DNA of 64,000 nt, taken from positions 17,533,100 through 17,597,099 of the forward strand of contig NC_084816.1 in assembly GCF_963583255.1 (NCBI RefSeq), given 5' to 3'. This document shows, in pieces, positions 24,101-34,766 of the stretch (position 1 is the first letter of the stretch; every line of letters starts with the position of its first letter). Both the position numbers and the translations under genes were made by a program. The notes beneath the pieces are model-generated. The model made no database searches and had not been told where the DNA came from. It worked only from the letters and a program-made list of their open reading frames with translations. The stretch comes from Pyrus communis (lineage: Eukaryota > Streptophyta > Magnoliopsida > Rosales > Rosaceae).

Positions 24101-25681
24101 TCAGTGTATCTATTCCCTAATCTTTTTGCAACAAGGCAGGTAATAACAGATGGCATCAATTGTTGTAGCTGGAACAAATTACAAAATTAGATACACAAAA
24201 CCTAACTTGAAATGGAACTTTTAAATAGCTGATGGAGAAACTATAAATTCTTCTGAAATATCAGATTGAAGATTATATAGCTACAAAATCTATGTACTTC
24301 AACAGTTGATAGAATGCACTGCTTACATAAGGTTCAATATGTATATGAGGATTTTGAAGAAGGCTCCGGACAAGACGCATCAAAGCAAATAGCAGAGGGA
24401 AATTATTCAAATTCCGTGTAACCTGAGACAATTGCAGGAAAAAGTCACTTACAATGCATAACAAAAAGCAATCAGTCCCAATTTAAGATATCACCAGAAT
24501 CACTACCTCATCAGCAACAAAGCATGTGAAGTATGGAACCAACGCATGGAGTCCGGAATCTGTTGCCAAGCTCACTAATGCTTCTTTGAAGAGGGTGGAA
24601 CTAGACCTGCGAGTAAGCTCTGTAATCTTCTCAAAGTAAAGCTGCAGAGGCAACCACAGGGAAATTGGCATTAGATATTATTTTACGTGAAGTGCACAAA
24701 GAACTTGGAAAAAGAAAATACCTGAAGTTCCCTTGACAATACATGCTTAACAGGCAATTTAATCTCTACAGGAAGTCCATCTTCCTTGTATTCAGATTTT
24801 TTGACATCAGAGTACGCTGCAAGTGCTACAAAGCAAAGCATTATGGCAATCCAAATTAGTATTGATGGTAAAGTTAACTTTCAAATAAAATTGGTCATAC
24901 TTCGGAAAACAGAACAATGATTAAGCAAATTATTAGAAATGAAATATACATCATTAATCAGAGCAGAACGTGATTAAATAAGGGGTTTACATAGTGGATA
25001 TGCAAATTATAATTCAAAATATGATGCCTGCCTCGGCATGGTAGACTAGGAGAAAAACCTTGGTAAAGACTAGATACCTAAATTAGCCAAGAAAATCTTG
25101 TATATAAGTTCAGCAGCTACCTTCAACAGAAGCATTTTCTGGAATTGCAGGTTGAACACCTTCAATTGCCAGCCAGTGAGCAGTAATTGATACATCAAGT
25201 GGTGCCCTTGGTAAAGGTGCTTCAATGACCTTTAATATCACGCAAAATATAAGAAGAAAGTAATTGATATATTTCGCATAGAAAACCTATATTTCAAGTC
25301 ATCAACAAGCACTTACATCTTTAAATTCCACATCCTTGTCATCAATGTAGAACAAATCCTTATGTCCAGCAGCTCTCTTGAATCTCAAAGGATCTCCAGA
25401 GGCAAACCCATATATTGGCTATTGCATGTAGAAGACATACAAATTTTTATCTTTGTTTATTGAGAAGGTGAACATGAGTTAAACAAATAAAATCAGAAAC
25501 TAAAAGCAATGGACAACCTTTTCAAACTTAAGGGCCGTTTGATAACCATTCCGCTTTCAGTTCTTGGTTTTCACTTTTTTGAAAACTTAAAACTGAAATC
25601 TTGTTTGGTAACTATTTTCTGTTTTTTAAAAAAAAATGGAAACTAAAAACCATACACTGAAAACTCAAGAAAGTAGTTATC

Positions 25682-25716
<35 letters not shown>

Positions 25717-27588
25717 TGAAAACAAAAATTGAAAACTGACTACCTAAAAAGAGTTCAGTTTTCAAAAAAGTGAAAACAAAAGGTGAAAATGAGATGGTTA
25801 TCAAACTGCCCCTTAGAAATTCCTATTTTTCAGCACAGTATCCACACACATGGGACAAACATGATACACTTTAAGACGCTCAAAGACACACAAACCCCTA
25901 ACAAACCAAAAAAGGAGGAGGAAGAGGAGGGGTTTTTTTTTTTTTTTTTTTTGGTGTGGGTGGGGAGGGAATGTTGGCTTAGACATGTGGAGCACCATTC
26001 TATCCATCAGTTAATAGATCCTACCACACTATATCAGACTGCATAACATATCCGCTCCCTCAAAATTTATTATAATTTCATTTTCTGCGAAAATGATCCC
26101 ACATCTCTTTCTATATACATATAAGAACAGTGCGTACCGAGGTGTGAAGTGGGAGAGAAGGTATTTCATAATTGGATTAAGGTTTTGAATAACTCATGCA
26201 GCACGTCCTTGAACAATACTCAAGGCTTTGGGCTGAGTAGTCACAAAGAGAAACAAATGGGACCTATCACAGGAATGTCACAAAATCCCCCGTTCTTGGG
26301 AACCAAATAGAAATGGGACCTATCGGGTCTATCTTGTAGAGGTGCTCACATTGCATTCTCATATCAAGGCTAGGAAGCAAATAAAATGGTTTAGGGGCTT
26401 TCCTGCACAGCGTAGATAGAAGGCGAAGAAGGCCCCTTTCCAGGAGATTGTCACAAGATTTCATTCCTATTAGAGTATTGAATACTTTTATCCTTCTAAG
26501 AATCTTTTCCCATCTCCTTTATCTTACGAGTCCAGGAAGCATTTTTCTGTTTAGGGTTCAGACTTAATTCCATTTTTCTGTTCAATAGAGTTCAGACTTA
26601 ATTCCATAAAAGATCCCCAAGGTCTTACCATAAAGATTATAAGTTCTAACGTGTATACTACAATGTATTAATCATACAACAAAAAGATGCTCCAAGCATT
26701 TAACTAAACGTTAACAGAGTTCCAAAAAGACAAAAAAAAAGAAAAAAAAAAAAAAAAAAAAAAAGCAAGCAAACTAACAGAAAGAAAACTGAGACAATTT
26801 ATAAAGCATTTAGAATGAAAGGAAGCAATCTTTACTCTCCAAGATAAAGAAAACCACAAAATTAAAACACCTCCTCAAAGGTACTCATATCTGAAAATAA
26901 ATTACGGCTTACGTCCACGTTTCTTAATTTAAGTGCACTATCCACATCATCTGTAGTCAGAATAGTCCGTCTCGAATGCCGCATGCATTTAATTGCCTCC
27001 TGCAATTATAAAATGACAAGCATTTATTTCCTCACTGGCATAAATGGAACGCATAGACCACATAATGAACTCAAACCTATTATTTGCTTAACTGAACGAT
27101 AATCTACCTTAAAGAAGAAAACAAGAAGTTGCTTCTCGGCTTGAACTTTTCCCTTGACTCTTATTTACAGATTAAATTTTTCCCTTAACTCTTATTTACC
27201 GATAAGAAAACCAAACATTTAAGGGGATATTTTGTAAAATAATATTTTTGAGTTACAATTGGCAATGAAGGATAAGAATTTACACTTCAACACTCTCGGA
27301 TATGTCCAATTCATACATCCAAATGCAACAAGTAAATTAAAGTTAGTTCTTTCATTTTTGTGAAAACCAAATGTTGAACCAATCTACAACCACACAAATG
27401 CCAAATTATACTGAATAAAATTGAGCACAAAGCTACTGTAACAGCATTAACAAAGCAAATACCTGCATGATCTCTCGGACCCGGTACTCAACATCCGGGG
27501 TAAGAGCAAGAGCGACATCGGGGGACAAATTGGAAATGCCAATGCTCTGTGCTACAACTTCTATCGCTTCTTTCGGCACATTACTCAT
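21163..27588 (-). CDS. TAF6: Transcription initiation factor TFIID subunit 6
   Basis: TAF6 is the H4-like histone-fold partner of TAF9 in TFIID (and SAGA-type complexes) at RNA polymerase II promoters. Twelve exons on the minus strand: 27588-27463, 26999-26913, 25418-25317, 25229-25121, 24825-24722, 24641-24507, 24422-24327, 24168-24044, 23509-23377, 23173-23048, 22962-22851, 21503-21163. All junctions are GT-AG and in phase, giving 531 residues (Arabidopsis about 549). Residues 1-70 form the histone fold ([18 protein letters not shown]...[15 protein letters not shown]). [16 protein letters not shown] follows. The HEAT-like C-terminal domain is recognisable ([60 protein letters not shown]). 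The low-complexity tail ends in KPELSFFL. Intron 2 holds a MITE-like element, and intron 11 a 91-bp tandem duplication. Confidence 0.96.
22422..22602. repeat. Imperfect 91-bp tandem duplication in TAF6 intron 11
   Basis: AATACTATGTTTGTCCATAT (22422) and AATACTGTGTTTGTCCATAT (22513) start two ~90-bp copies, both running through ACTACCTGATT and TTTTGTAAAGACAATCCTCA. About ten differences separate them, so it is older than the 54-bp duplication at 19381. Confidence 0.85.
25532..25812. mobile_element. MITE-like element in TAF6 intron 2
   Basis: Starts GGGCCGTTTGATAACCAT and ends with the near-exact complement ATGGTTATCAAACTGCCCC. The interior is symmetric (TTTTCACTTTTTTGAAAAC against GTTTTCAAAAAAGTGAAAAC) with a central T-run of about 32. 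Flanks TTA/TAA suggest a 3-bp duplication (PIF/Tourist-like), but the exact boundary is ambiguous. Confidence 0.65.
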
Positions 27589-28083
27589 CTTTATTTGATT
27601 TGACAATTTTTTTTCGCTTAATTCTTACATAAACCCTCTTGCATCAATGGCCAACGCCACTGGTTCTGTAAAGCAATTACCAAATTAACAAGAAAAACCC
27701 TAATTCGCAAAGGAATTGGCCAATTGGGTATGAAATTTTGTAGCAAATTTTGCAGGGAAACGAGATTAAGCAGAAAGAAAGTCCCAAAATTTGCATATGA
27801 AGAGCAATATAGGTATATACATATATTATACATGCAATTTAACCTGTGCAGAGAAAGAGTGTTTTGAGAAGAAGAAATTTACCTGAAAATCGCACGGAAT
27901 CGGACTTTAGGTTTGACTGTAATGGTGGACGACGAGTACCGGTGATGAAGTCAGAGAGCCATGGCTGTCAGTTCAAAAGGAAAGAAAGAGGTTGCTTACT
28001 GGGCTTTGTGCCATGTACCTACAAATCAGCATGGCCCAAACTGCAAATGTTTGGCCTACGAGGCCTATAATTTGCCTTCATTG
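27589..28083 (-). promoter_or_regulatory. TAF6 5' UTR and promoter region
   Basis: A candidate 5' UTR donor (CAG|GTAAATTT, exon side from 27883 upward) suggests a leader intron of roughly 290 bp before the ATG at 27588. Upstream (27890-28070) is a G-rich stretch with AGCCCA/GGGCTT-type motifs. This is inference from sequence only. Confidence 0.4.
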
Positions 28084-28524
28084 TAAGGCTATCTCCAATT
28101 GAAAAGGTTAGATATAACTTTATCTAGAATTATAATTCTGTAAAAATTTATTTTTAAATAAACAGGGTCAGACCATATTCATATATCATCTCCAACCAAA
28201 AGTGCTAAACATAGCATCCCCGATAATTTATTAGTTTTAACTTAATATTTTAAATTTATTGGTTAATTTAATTAAACTACCGTTAGAGACTTTCAAATCT
28301 TGTCATTGAGTTTGAATCAATTATTGAGCTGAGAAGCTGGGTCCAATAAAAGGGGCTAAGAAAAGGGCTGCATTTGGTTTGCCTAATAGCCCTTTGCCCA
28401 AATAATAACTTTGTGGGCTTTATATAATTATACTCTAGTCATCAATTGGAGATGAGTTTTTTTGACAAATCAGAGTATTTTTTGGCTTTTAGACCCTTAG
28501 CCCTCTCCATTGGAGATGGCCTAA
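28084..28524. mobile_element. 435-bp MITE with TAA flanks (PIF/Harbinger-like)
   Basis: The element 28087-28521 begins GGCTATCTCCAATTG and ends CATTGGAGATGGCC, imperfect inverted ends. It is flanked by TAA at 28084-28086 and 28522-28524. No coding capacity. The 3-bp TAA/TTA duplication fits PIF/Harbinger, though the ends are short. Confidence 0.6.
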
Positions 28525-28948
28525 GGTATTGGAATTTGAGACATTTTTTCAAGATTGGAAAAATATGTATCCTTGAACTAAATGAAAGGGATAAATGTCA
28601 CTAATAGTACAGTTCAAGTACATTCTCCACTTGTGAGAGTTAGGACGGCGAATTCGACTCCAGTAACCGAGGGAAAAATGCCATACCCACTTGGTCAATT
28701 CCTTAGCCACTTCTTGCCTCTCATGAACAAAAGCCAGTAGCTTGTAACTCAAGCCCTTGAGAGCATTGATCATTGCTCATGCGGTCATGTTTTCGATTCA
28801 TTCATCTTCCAACGTTAACGTTAAATCACCAGATATGAATCGTTGTATAAAAAACAAACAAATATGTGATGAAAGTGTATAGAATTGTGTGGAGTTCATT
28901 CCCATTACCGTTTGATGTGAAATTTTTTCCAGGGGTTAGTGTTCGACC

Positions 28949-29110
28949 TTTTTTTGAGTACATCAACATTTTTACATTAAGGGAACAGGAGTTCAACTAA
29001 GCCACGCAATAAGCAGTCTAATTTGGTATCAAATTCGTCATCCATGAGATTCGAACCTAAGACCTCTCACTTCTAAACGAAGAGAAATACCACCAGACCG
29101 TAGTACTGAA
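28949..29110 (-). mobile_element. tRNA-type SINE
   Basis: On the minus strand: head TACTACGGTCTGGTGGTATT (A-box region), B-box AGGTTCGAATCTC, body ending AATGTAAAAATG...TCAAAAAAA. The flanks GTTCGACCTT and GTTCAACTTT may be a mutated target duplication. The same family as 50311-50488. Confidence 0.75.
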
Positions 29111-29791
29111 TGTTCAACTTTGATCCAAATTATTGAAGATAAAAATGAAGACCAACTCCCTTTCTTTCCCATAAAATTGTTGTCGAGTTCCGGCCTCTAA
29201 TTAAATAATTAGGACTCGTTGAGTGGACTGAATGAAATTGGGTCTTAGAATTGGTAAAAACTTGTATGACAAGACTTGTAATACATGTATAAGGACAAGT
29301 TAAATAACCCACTTTATTGTGGATTCATAACCCCATCATGTTCTGTCATGTCCATCTCACGTTTTGGCACAACAAACAACATATTGAGCTCAAGTCTATT
29401 TTAATTGATCACAATCTATTTCATCCAACCCACCAAACGGAGCCTAAAAGAAGAACATCCAATGACAAAGGAATTTTATAAAACTGCTGCTCTTACGAAT
29501 GACTGATTGTTTTGAGTTGATGTCAAAGTCTTTCAAAACATGCTTCCAAATTCATTCATGCATATTAACCGATAGGAACGATGTATCAAACAATGAAAAA
29601 CAGAAAATATTCAAAGATGGTACTAATACGTGCCAATAAATAAAATTTACAATTATTTCAACAACACACAAATTCACAAACCCAAAAAACCAAGAAAGCC
29701 GAATACATCATTAAAACGAAGACAGCAATCCACATCGAACACACACAAACTGGAAATCATGAGACTCGGTATAGACTTATAGTTGGCATGA
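29111..29791. other. Intergenic, 3' flank of the SYP5-class SNARE gene
   Basis: No gene seen. The last part is probably the SNARE 3' UTR (minus strand). Confidence 0.4.
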
Positions 29792-31911
29792 TTACAAGTA
29801 TTTGATCAGCAAAAAAATCACAGCAATCAGAACTACTATCCCGACGACAGATAAAAGCATGCACATGCAAGAGCAACCACCCTTTGTCCGCTTGTTCAAA
29901 ACTGCCAAGTTCTTCTGCACCCGCTGTTTTGGCAATAACGGTTAGACAATATTATGTGATTAATATTTGTTCACGTTAAACTAGCGCAGTTCTTAAGGAA
30001 AGAAGGCAAAGAAATTAAAACAATCAACTTCAGCGACAGTCCTTGGCACGATATAATACCCCCACAGAGACTATAACACGCTCTAAAAGCTTCATCACCA
30101 AACCTCAAATCAAATCTGGAATCTAATTCATATGATTCTAGTTCGTCTGCAAGCCTTTTTTTCACTGTAAGACACCACCCAAAGTCTTTGAATAGGATAT
30201 TTTTTGAGAAGTTGCCTACCAAACACGGTTCTTTGAATTTAAAAAGTTAAATCAAAACTTGAATTTTTTTTTTTTTTAAAGTCAAATTTTGTAGTCCTAT
30301 TCTTAAGTAGGATACCAAATGGGGCCTAAGCTATTCCTCACGATCCGAGCCAAAACCCTCAGTTTGGAGTTACATATGTAAAAACATGAACCACTGGCTG
30401 TCCAAAAGATGAAAAAAGAATAAAGAATTTTATCACTTAAATCCCATCACTTTCCTTCAGTCTCTCTAGCAATTCCTAACATCTTTAAAGTAACATAATT
30501 TTCTTCACTTGACAGCATCTAATATTTCCTCCTATTGTGCTTACTTTTAGTAATAATTTTTTCCTAAGAAATACCAAGCAAAGAATTAACTACAGCCCAC
30601 ACTAATCAAAATGCATTTTATGAACGACAAGATGCTCTAAAAAAATTTCCACCAGGGACACATCTTTGCTTGTCAAGGTACACAATAGTCTTTTTTTCAC
30701 TGTTGATTTTCTTTGTCTCCGGGAATTAAAACAGGTGGGAAGAAAAGACGTGTGCAACAGTCATTTGCTAAACAAGGGTCCACAATAATTTAAAATACGA
30801 GTTAGATGATTACCCGTAGCCGAGAGTCCGTAACTTCCACATGATCATCCAAGTCATCCTGCACAATGGGCCAGAAAGAATAAGTAATACTGAGAGTACA
30901 AATACATTTTAGATAAATAAGTAATTACTATTTAGATGGAAGATTCAAAAGCACAAGTACTAGAACGCAAGGACATACAATAAGTCTAGTGTGTAGGTCA
31001 AGTTCTTCATTGACTGCCAATGCAATATGTTTTGTGCTTATTACAGTCTCCTCCAATTTCTCAAGCCCCTCATCTTGCTCTGCTTCATAGGAACATCATG
31101 TAAAGATCAATATTGTGAAAATCAAACCTTGTGCAAATATTACAGAACAACAAATAGTTAGATCCGGATAAGGAGCTTGCCTTTCATAATTTGTCTTTGC
31201 AAACCAACAAGGCCGTAGTTGTCTAGTCCAACTGTTCTTCCCATGGCATCAGTTTTATTTATTTCTGACCCCAGCAAGCTATCTCGGTTGGAAGAGTTGG
31301 ACGTCAATGTTGAAGCCATCTGCTTCACTTTCGATCTTAAATTTCCTATCATATCCTTTCGACGATTCATCTCCTTCTCTGATCTGAGTTTCAAAAATGG
31401 CAGCATAAAAAATGTCATACAATGATAGTCAGAAGTATCTTTAACATTATGATGGACTATCTTACAATAAATATGTTTGATTTTGATCAAAAGTTTCATG
31501 AGCTTTTATCACAAAAGGTGATCACATGAAATACATACTCAAAGAACTCATAACTAGGGAATAAACCCCATCACATGCTACATTGACCAATAGAAACCGG
31601 AAATGAAAGAAGAGCATACAACATTGTTCAATTCCTATATTTGTTCCAATAGCAGTTTGGTGTATGCATTAAAACAAGTCAACTATGATGACTTACATGT
31701 GCTGTTTTCCAGGGAGTTTTGACAGAAGGGACTGTAAGCTATCAAGTCTAGTCCCCAATATTGTAATCTTCCGCCGTATAGCAGAGACATGACGCTGGGT
31801 GTCAGGACCTGCAGGCAATGTACTCAGTTCGGATATCATACCACTGATATCATCAGCAAGTTTTGTTGCTTCGTTATATTCCTTTATCCATGAGTCCGAA
31901 GAAGATGCCAT
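29792..31911 (-). CDS. SYP51: Qc-SNARE of the SYP5 (SYP51/SYP52) class
   Basis: Membrane fusion protein of the TGN/prevacuolar compartment and vacuole, forming SNARE complexes with SYP2, VTI1 and VAMP partners. Coding exons on the minus strand: 31911-31697, 31383-31181, 31079-30979, 30858-30814, 29923-29792. They encode 231 residues (SYP51 about 232). The N-terminal three-helix region begins MASSSDSWIKEYNEATKLAD. The Qc SNARE motif runs from about EQDEGLEKLEETV through NEELDLHTRLIDDLDDHVEV to RVQKNLAVLNKR, with the central Q replaced by the family's D/L-rich layer pattern as far as I can judge. A Cys-rich stretch GGCSCMCM precedes the C-terminal membrane anchor (about 207-229). Intron 2 uses a GC donor (AAAG|GCAAGC). 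A 5' UTR intron (31916-33237) is suggested by TTTCAG|TACAATGG. SYP51 versus SYP52 cannot be decided here. Confidence 0.94.
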
Positions 31912-33460
31912 TGTACTGAAATAAAAAGGGCAAATTATCTCATCAATAACGTACTCAGGGATTGCTTTTGTACAAATGAACTCAATATCTTTAAATATAT
32001 TTGGGCCTTGCATAGGCTTATAAAAATCAGATGACAAGCAAAATACAAGGTTAACCGTGGGCAGGAGATTATATCTAGAATAGCACCGCATAAGGATATT
32101 TCATCTTTCTGGTTAGCACAATTTTAGTTTTCCCCAAGAACTTTACCAACCCACCATATCTTTGACCTTAAGCTGAAAAGACAGAGGATTTATTTGGTAC
32201 GAGTAACACAGCATGAGCAGTACTTGTTTGGTTGATAAGCACTTAAGAAACAAATATAAATTCGCATCAAAATCAACAGTTCCCTCTCCTCTATGTAATC
32301 CTGCAGCTAATTTCCAATTAATTTAAACCTATCAATACCAAAGCATTGTCACCTAGCTATAAATTCAGCCCAAACTACTAAATGCTTTTTGGCAAAATAA
32401 AAGTGCCGTGTTGACCGAGTGCAAACCAAGAAACTTCTCAGAAATGCATATCCAGCTGAACACAGTTACACCACCATCTTTTGGAGCATAAACTTCCACA
32501 TATAAGATCTCTATATATTTAGTCCAATCTTACTGACTCTAAAAACTACTATATCCACGACGAACCCAAAACATTAACATACATCAGGAACATTGCCTAC
32601 TTCCAAAATGGTAACAATTACACTTTCTACCAGAATTTGATCAAAAATCTACAGCACCATATAAAGGACCTCTAGCTTAGAAAAATTGATGGAAACCAGC
32701 TAACAAGTACATTGCATCAACTCATCACAAAAATCCTGCTTGTCTCGTTTACTGTGGGCCATAACTAAGCTCTTAATTTGCCTAATTCTAAGTAAGTTGA
32801 GTGGACTACGTGAACATTCTTCCACCAATTCTTCTAATCGATAGCGCTCAAGTCTCAACCGAGAGCAACAAAAGTAATAAGAAAATTCTCAAAGCAAAAA
32901 GATGCAAATCGAGTGCTTTGAAGCAACAAATCCACAATTCAAGCTGGGTAAAACAAGTTGAACCAATTCAAGTAAATATTCAATCAAAGCAACTGATGCC
33001 CAGATAAAATCGATGCAAATTCAAAACTTGAAACAAATTAAGAACTAATTAAACAACATGCACAAACCTAAACGATCCCACGTAACCCATAATTCGCCAA
33101 AAAAAATGCTGATCGACCCAAAATTGTAATCGAAATTGTCAAAAAGAAACGAAGAAATTTTTGATCTCGACCATAAATATACGGGGGGAAACAAGATTGA
33201 AATAGATATGATCCCAATGTAGAGGGTGATGAATTACCTGATTTAGGGATTGCGACTGTGGGCCGTGGAGAATGGGGCGATCGGAACAAGGTCGTATCGG
33301 GATAGTGACGAGAATGGAGACGAGGGAGACAGTTTAACTTTAACGGGAGGAGACGACGTCGTACGGCACAACCAACCAACACCACAGGGGAGAAGGAGAG
33401 GGCAGAGACTTTGTCCCCGACGTCGACGTGGTGGACACCGCACCCAGAATTATTACAAGT
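31912..33460 (-). promoter_or_regulatory. 5' UTR intron and promoter of the SYP5-class gene
   Basis: The acceptor at 31916 and the donor CAG|GTAATTC (exon side from 33238) define a 1.3-kb leader intron with no other gene inside. Beyond it (33340-33435) are several ACGT cores, including GACGACGTCGT and GACGTCGACGTGG, which resemble bZIP binding sites. Transcription start not fixed. Confidence 0.45.
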
Positions 33461-34766
33461 CTTTAGGTTGCTGTGTGTCCTACACGGTGTCTTTATTGTC
33501 GTGGTACCAAAGTCTTATCCTTCCTTTACGTTGCCAATCGTATTCAATACGTTAATTTAACAAATTTACCGTTTAACAGAAAAAAAATAAAAAATAAAAA
33601 ATTTCCACTTAATTACACCTTCAATTAATAAGACTTAAATAATTATTAGTTATTTAGTAAAATGATAAATAAAATTTTGTATTTTTTATAATTTGAAAAT
33701 GTATTTGGCCCTTTAGCTCGAGATAATTTTATGGGAATGAAAACTTAGAAAACGTAGCTGGTATCAAAGAACACGATTAATCAATTTGTGTTTGGTTGTA
33801 ATATTTTTGTAATAGTCCCTTTCCGTTGATGATTCCTCAAATAAGCTAGATGGACCCAATCTATAGTAAATTTTGATGGTCCAATCGTTGAACGTTCATC
33901 TCTTAATTCAAAGATTATTTTCGAAAAAAAAAGCATCAAGACTGAAAATCATGTAACCACTTAATTAGAGAGTAGTCATTTTAGTTACACAAAATTATGT
34001 TCGTCTATTTTTTTCATTAAATTAAGACAAGTCGTCTTAAATGATATTCGATTTTGATAAACTTTTTTAGGATGATATATATAAATAAGGGATGAAAATT
34101 CGATTGTCGGATTGGTGTCCCTCAATGGAGAGGACCGATGGTGCTGTTGTGGTGACGATGGTGGTTCCAATTGCGGTGGTTGAGGGTGGTGACGACGATA
34201 GTGATTGGGGGATGGTGGCGATAGTGGGCTGACATCATGCCCGTGATGTCAACAGTTAAAAAAGGATCAATGAATGGCGGTGTAAGAGTAATGATGGTAA
34301 GGGTGGTTGCATTTATAATCCATGTTTTTATTTTCACAATTTTCAATTTGGTTAGGTAAGTGATTTTCACGCTCGCGTACTCCCCCATCATAGTGTTCTC
34401 CATTCTTGGCCCTTTGGTTCGAATAAAAATCAAATGACATGAATTAATAAACGTGTGTCGAAAGTGTGAAGAGGTGTGTGAAACATTTTCTTTTGCAACT
34501 CACAATGTCGGGTTTGTTTGCATCTTGATAACTAGGCCAACAAAGGGCAAACTCGAAAAGGAAGCGCAGAATTCAAATTCCAGAAGATTTGTTCTTAATG
34601 GAAGATGGAAAATACATGAATTATTCAAACTACAACACACGCATTACTGCGGAAGCAACCCAAAGAATCATCTTACACAAGAAACGCCTGATCTATATAA
34701 AGGGCAGGCGTCAGAGGAATGAATTTCCCGTGAATGCAAATTTATTTCATTTCACACTGTCGATTA
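33461..34766. other. Intergenic, no gene seen
   Basis: AT-rich followed by a GGTGG/GATGG-rich patch (34125-34235) that produces a long minus-strand frame of no recognisable protein. Nothing else is supported. Confidence 0.45.

Noticed and set aside
34122..34433. 103-residue minus-strand frame rich in His/Thr/Ile
   Set aside because: Caused by the GGTGG/GATGG-rich patch; no homology pattern, no splice context.
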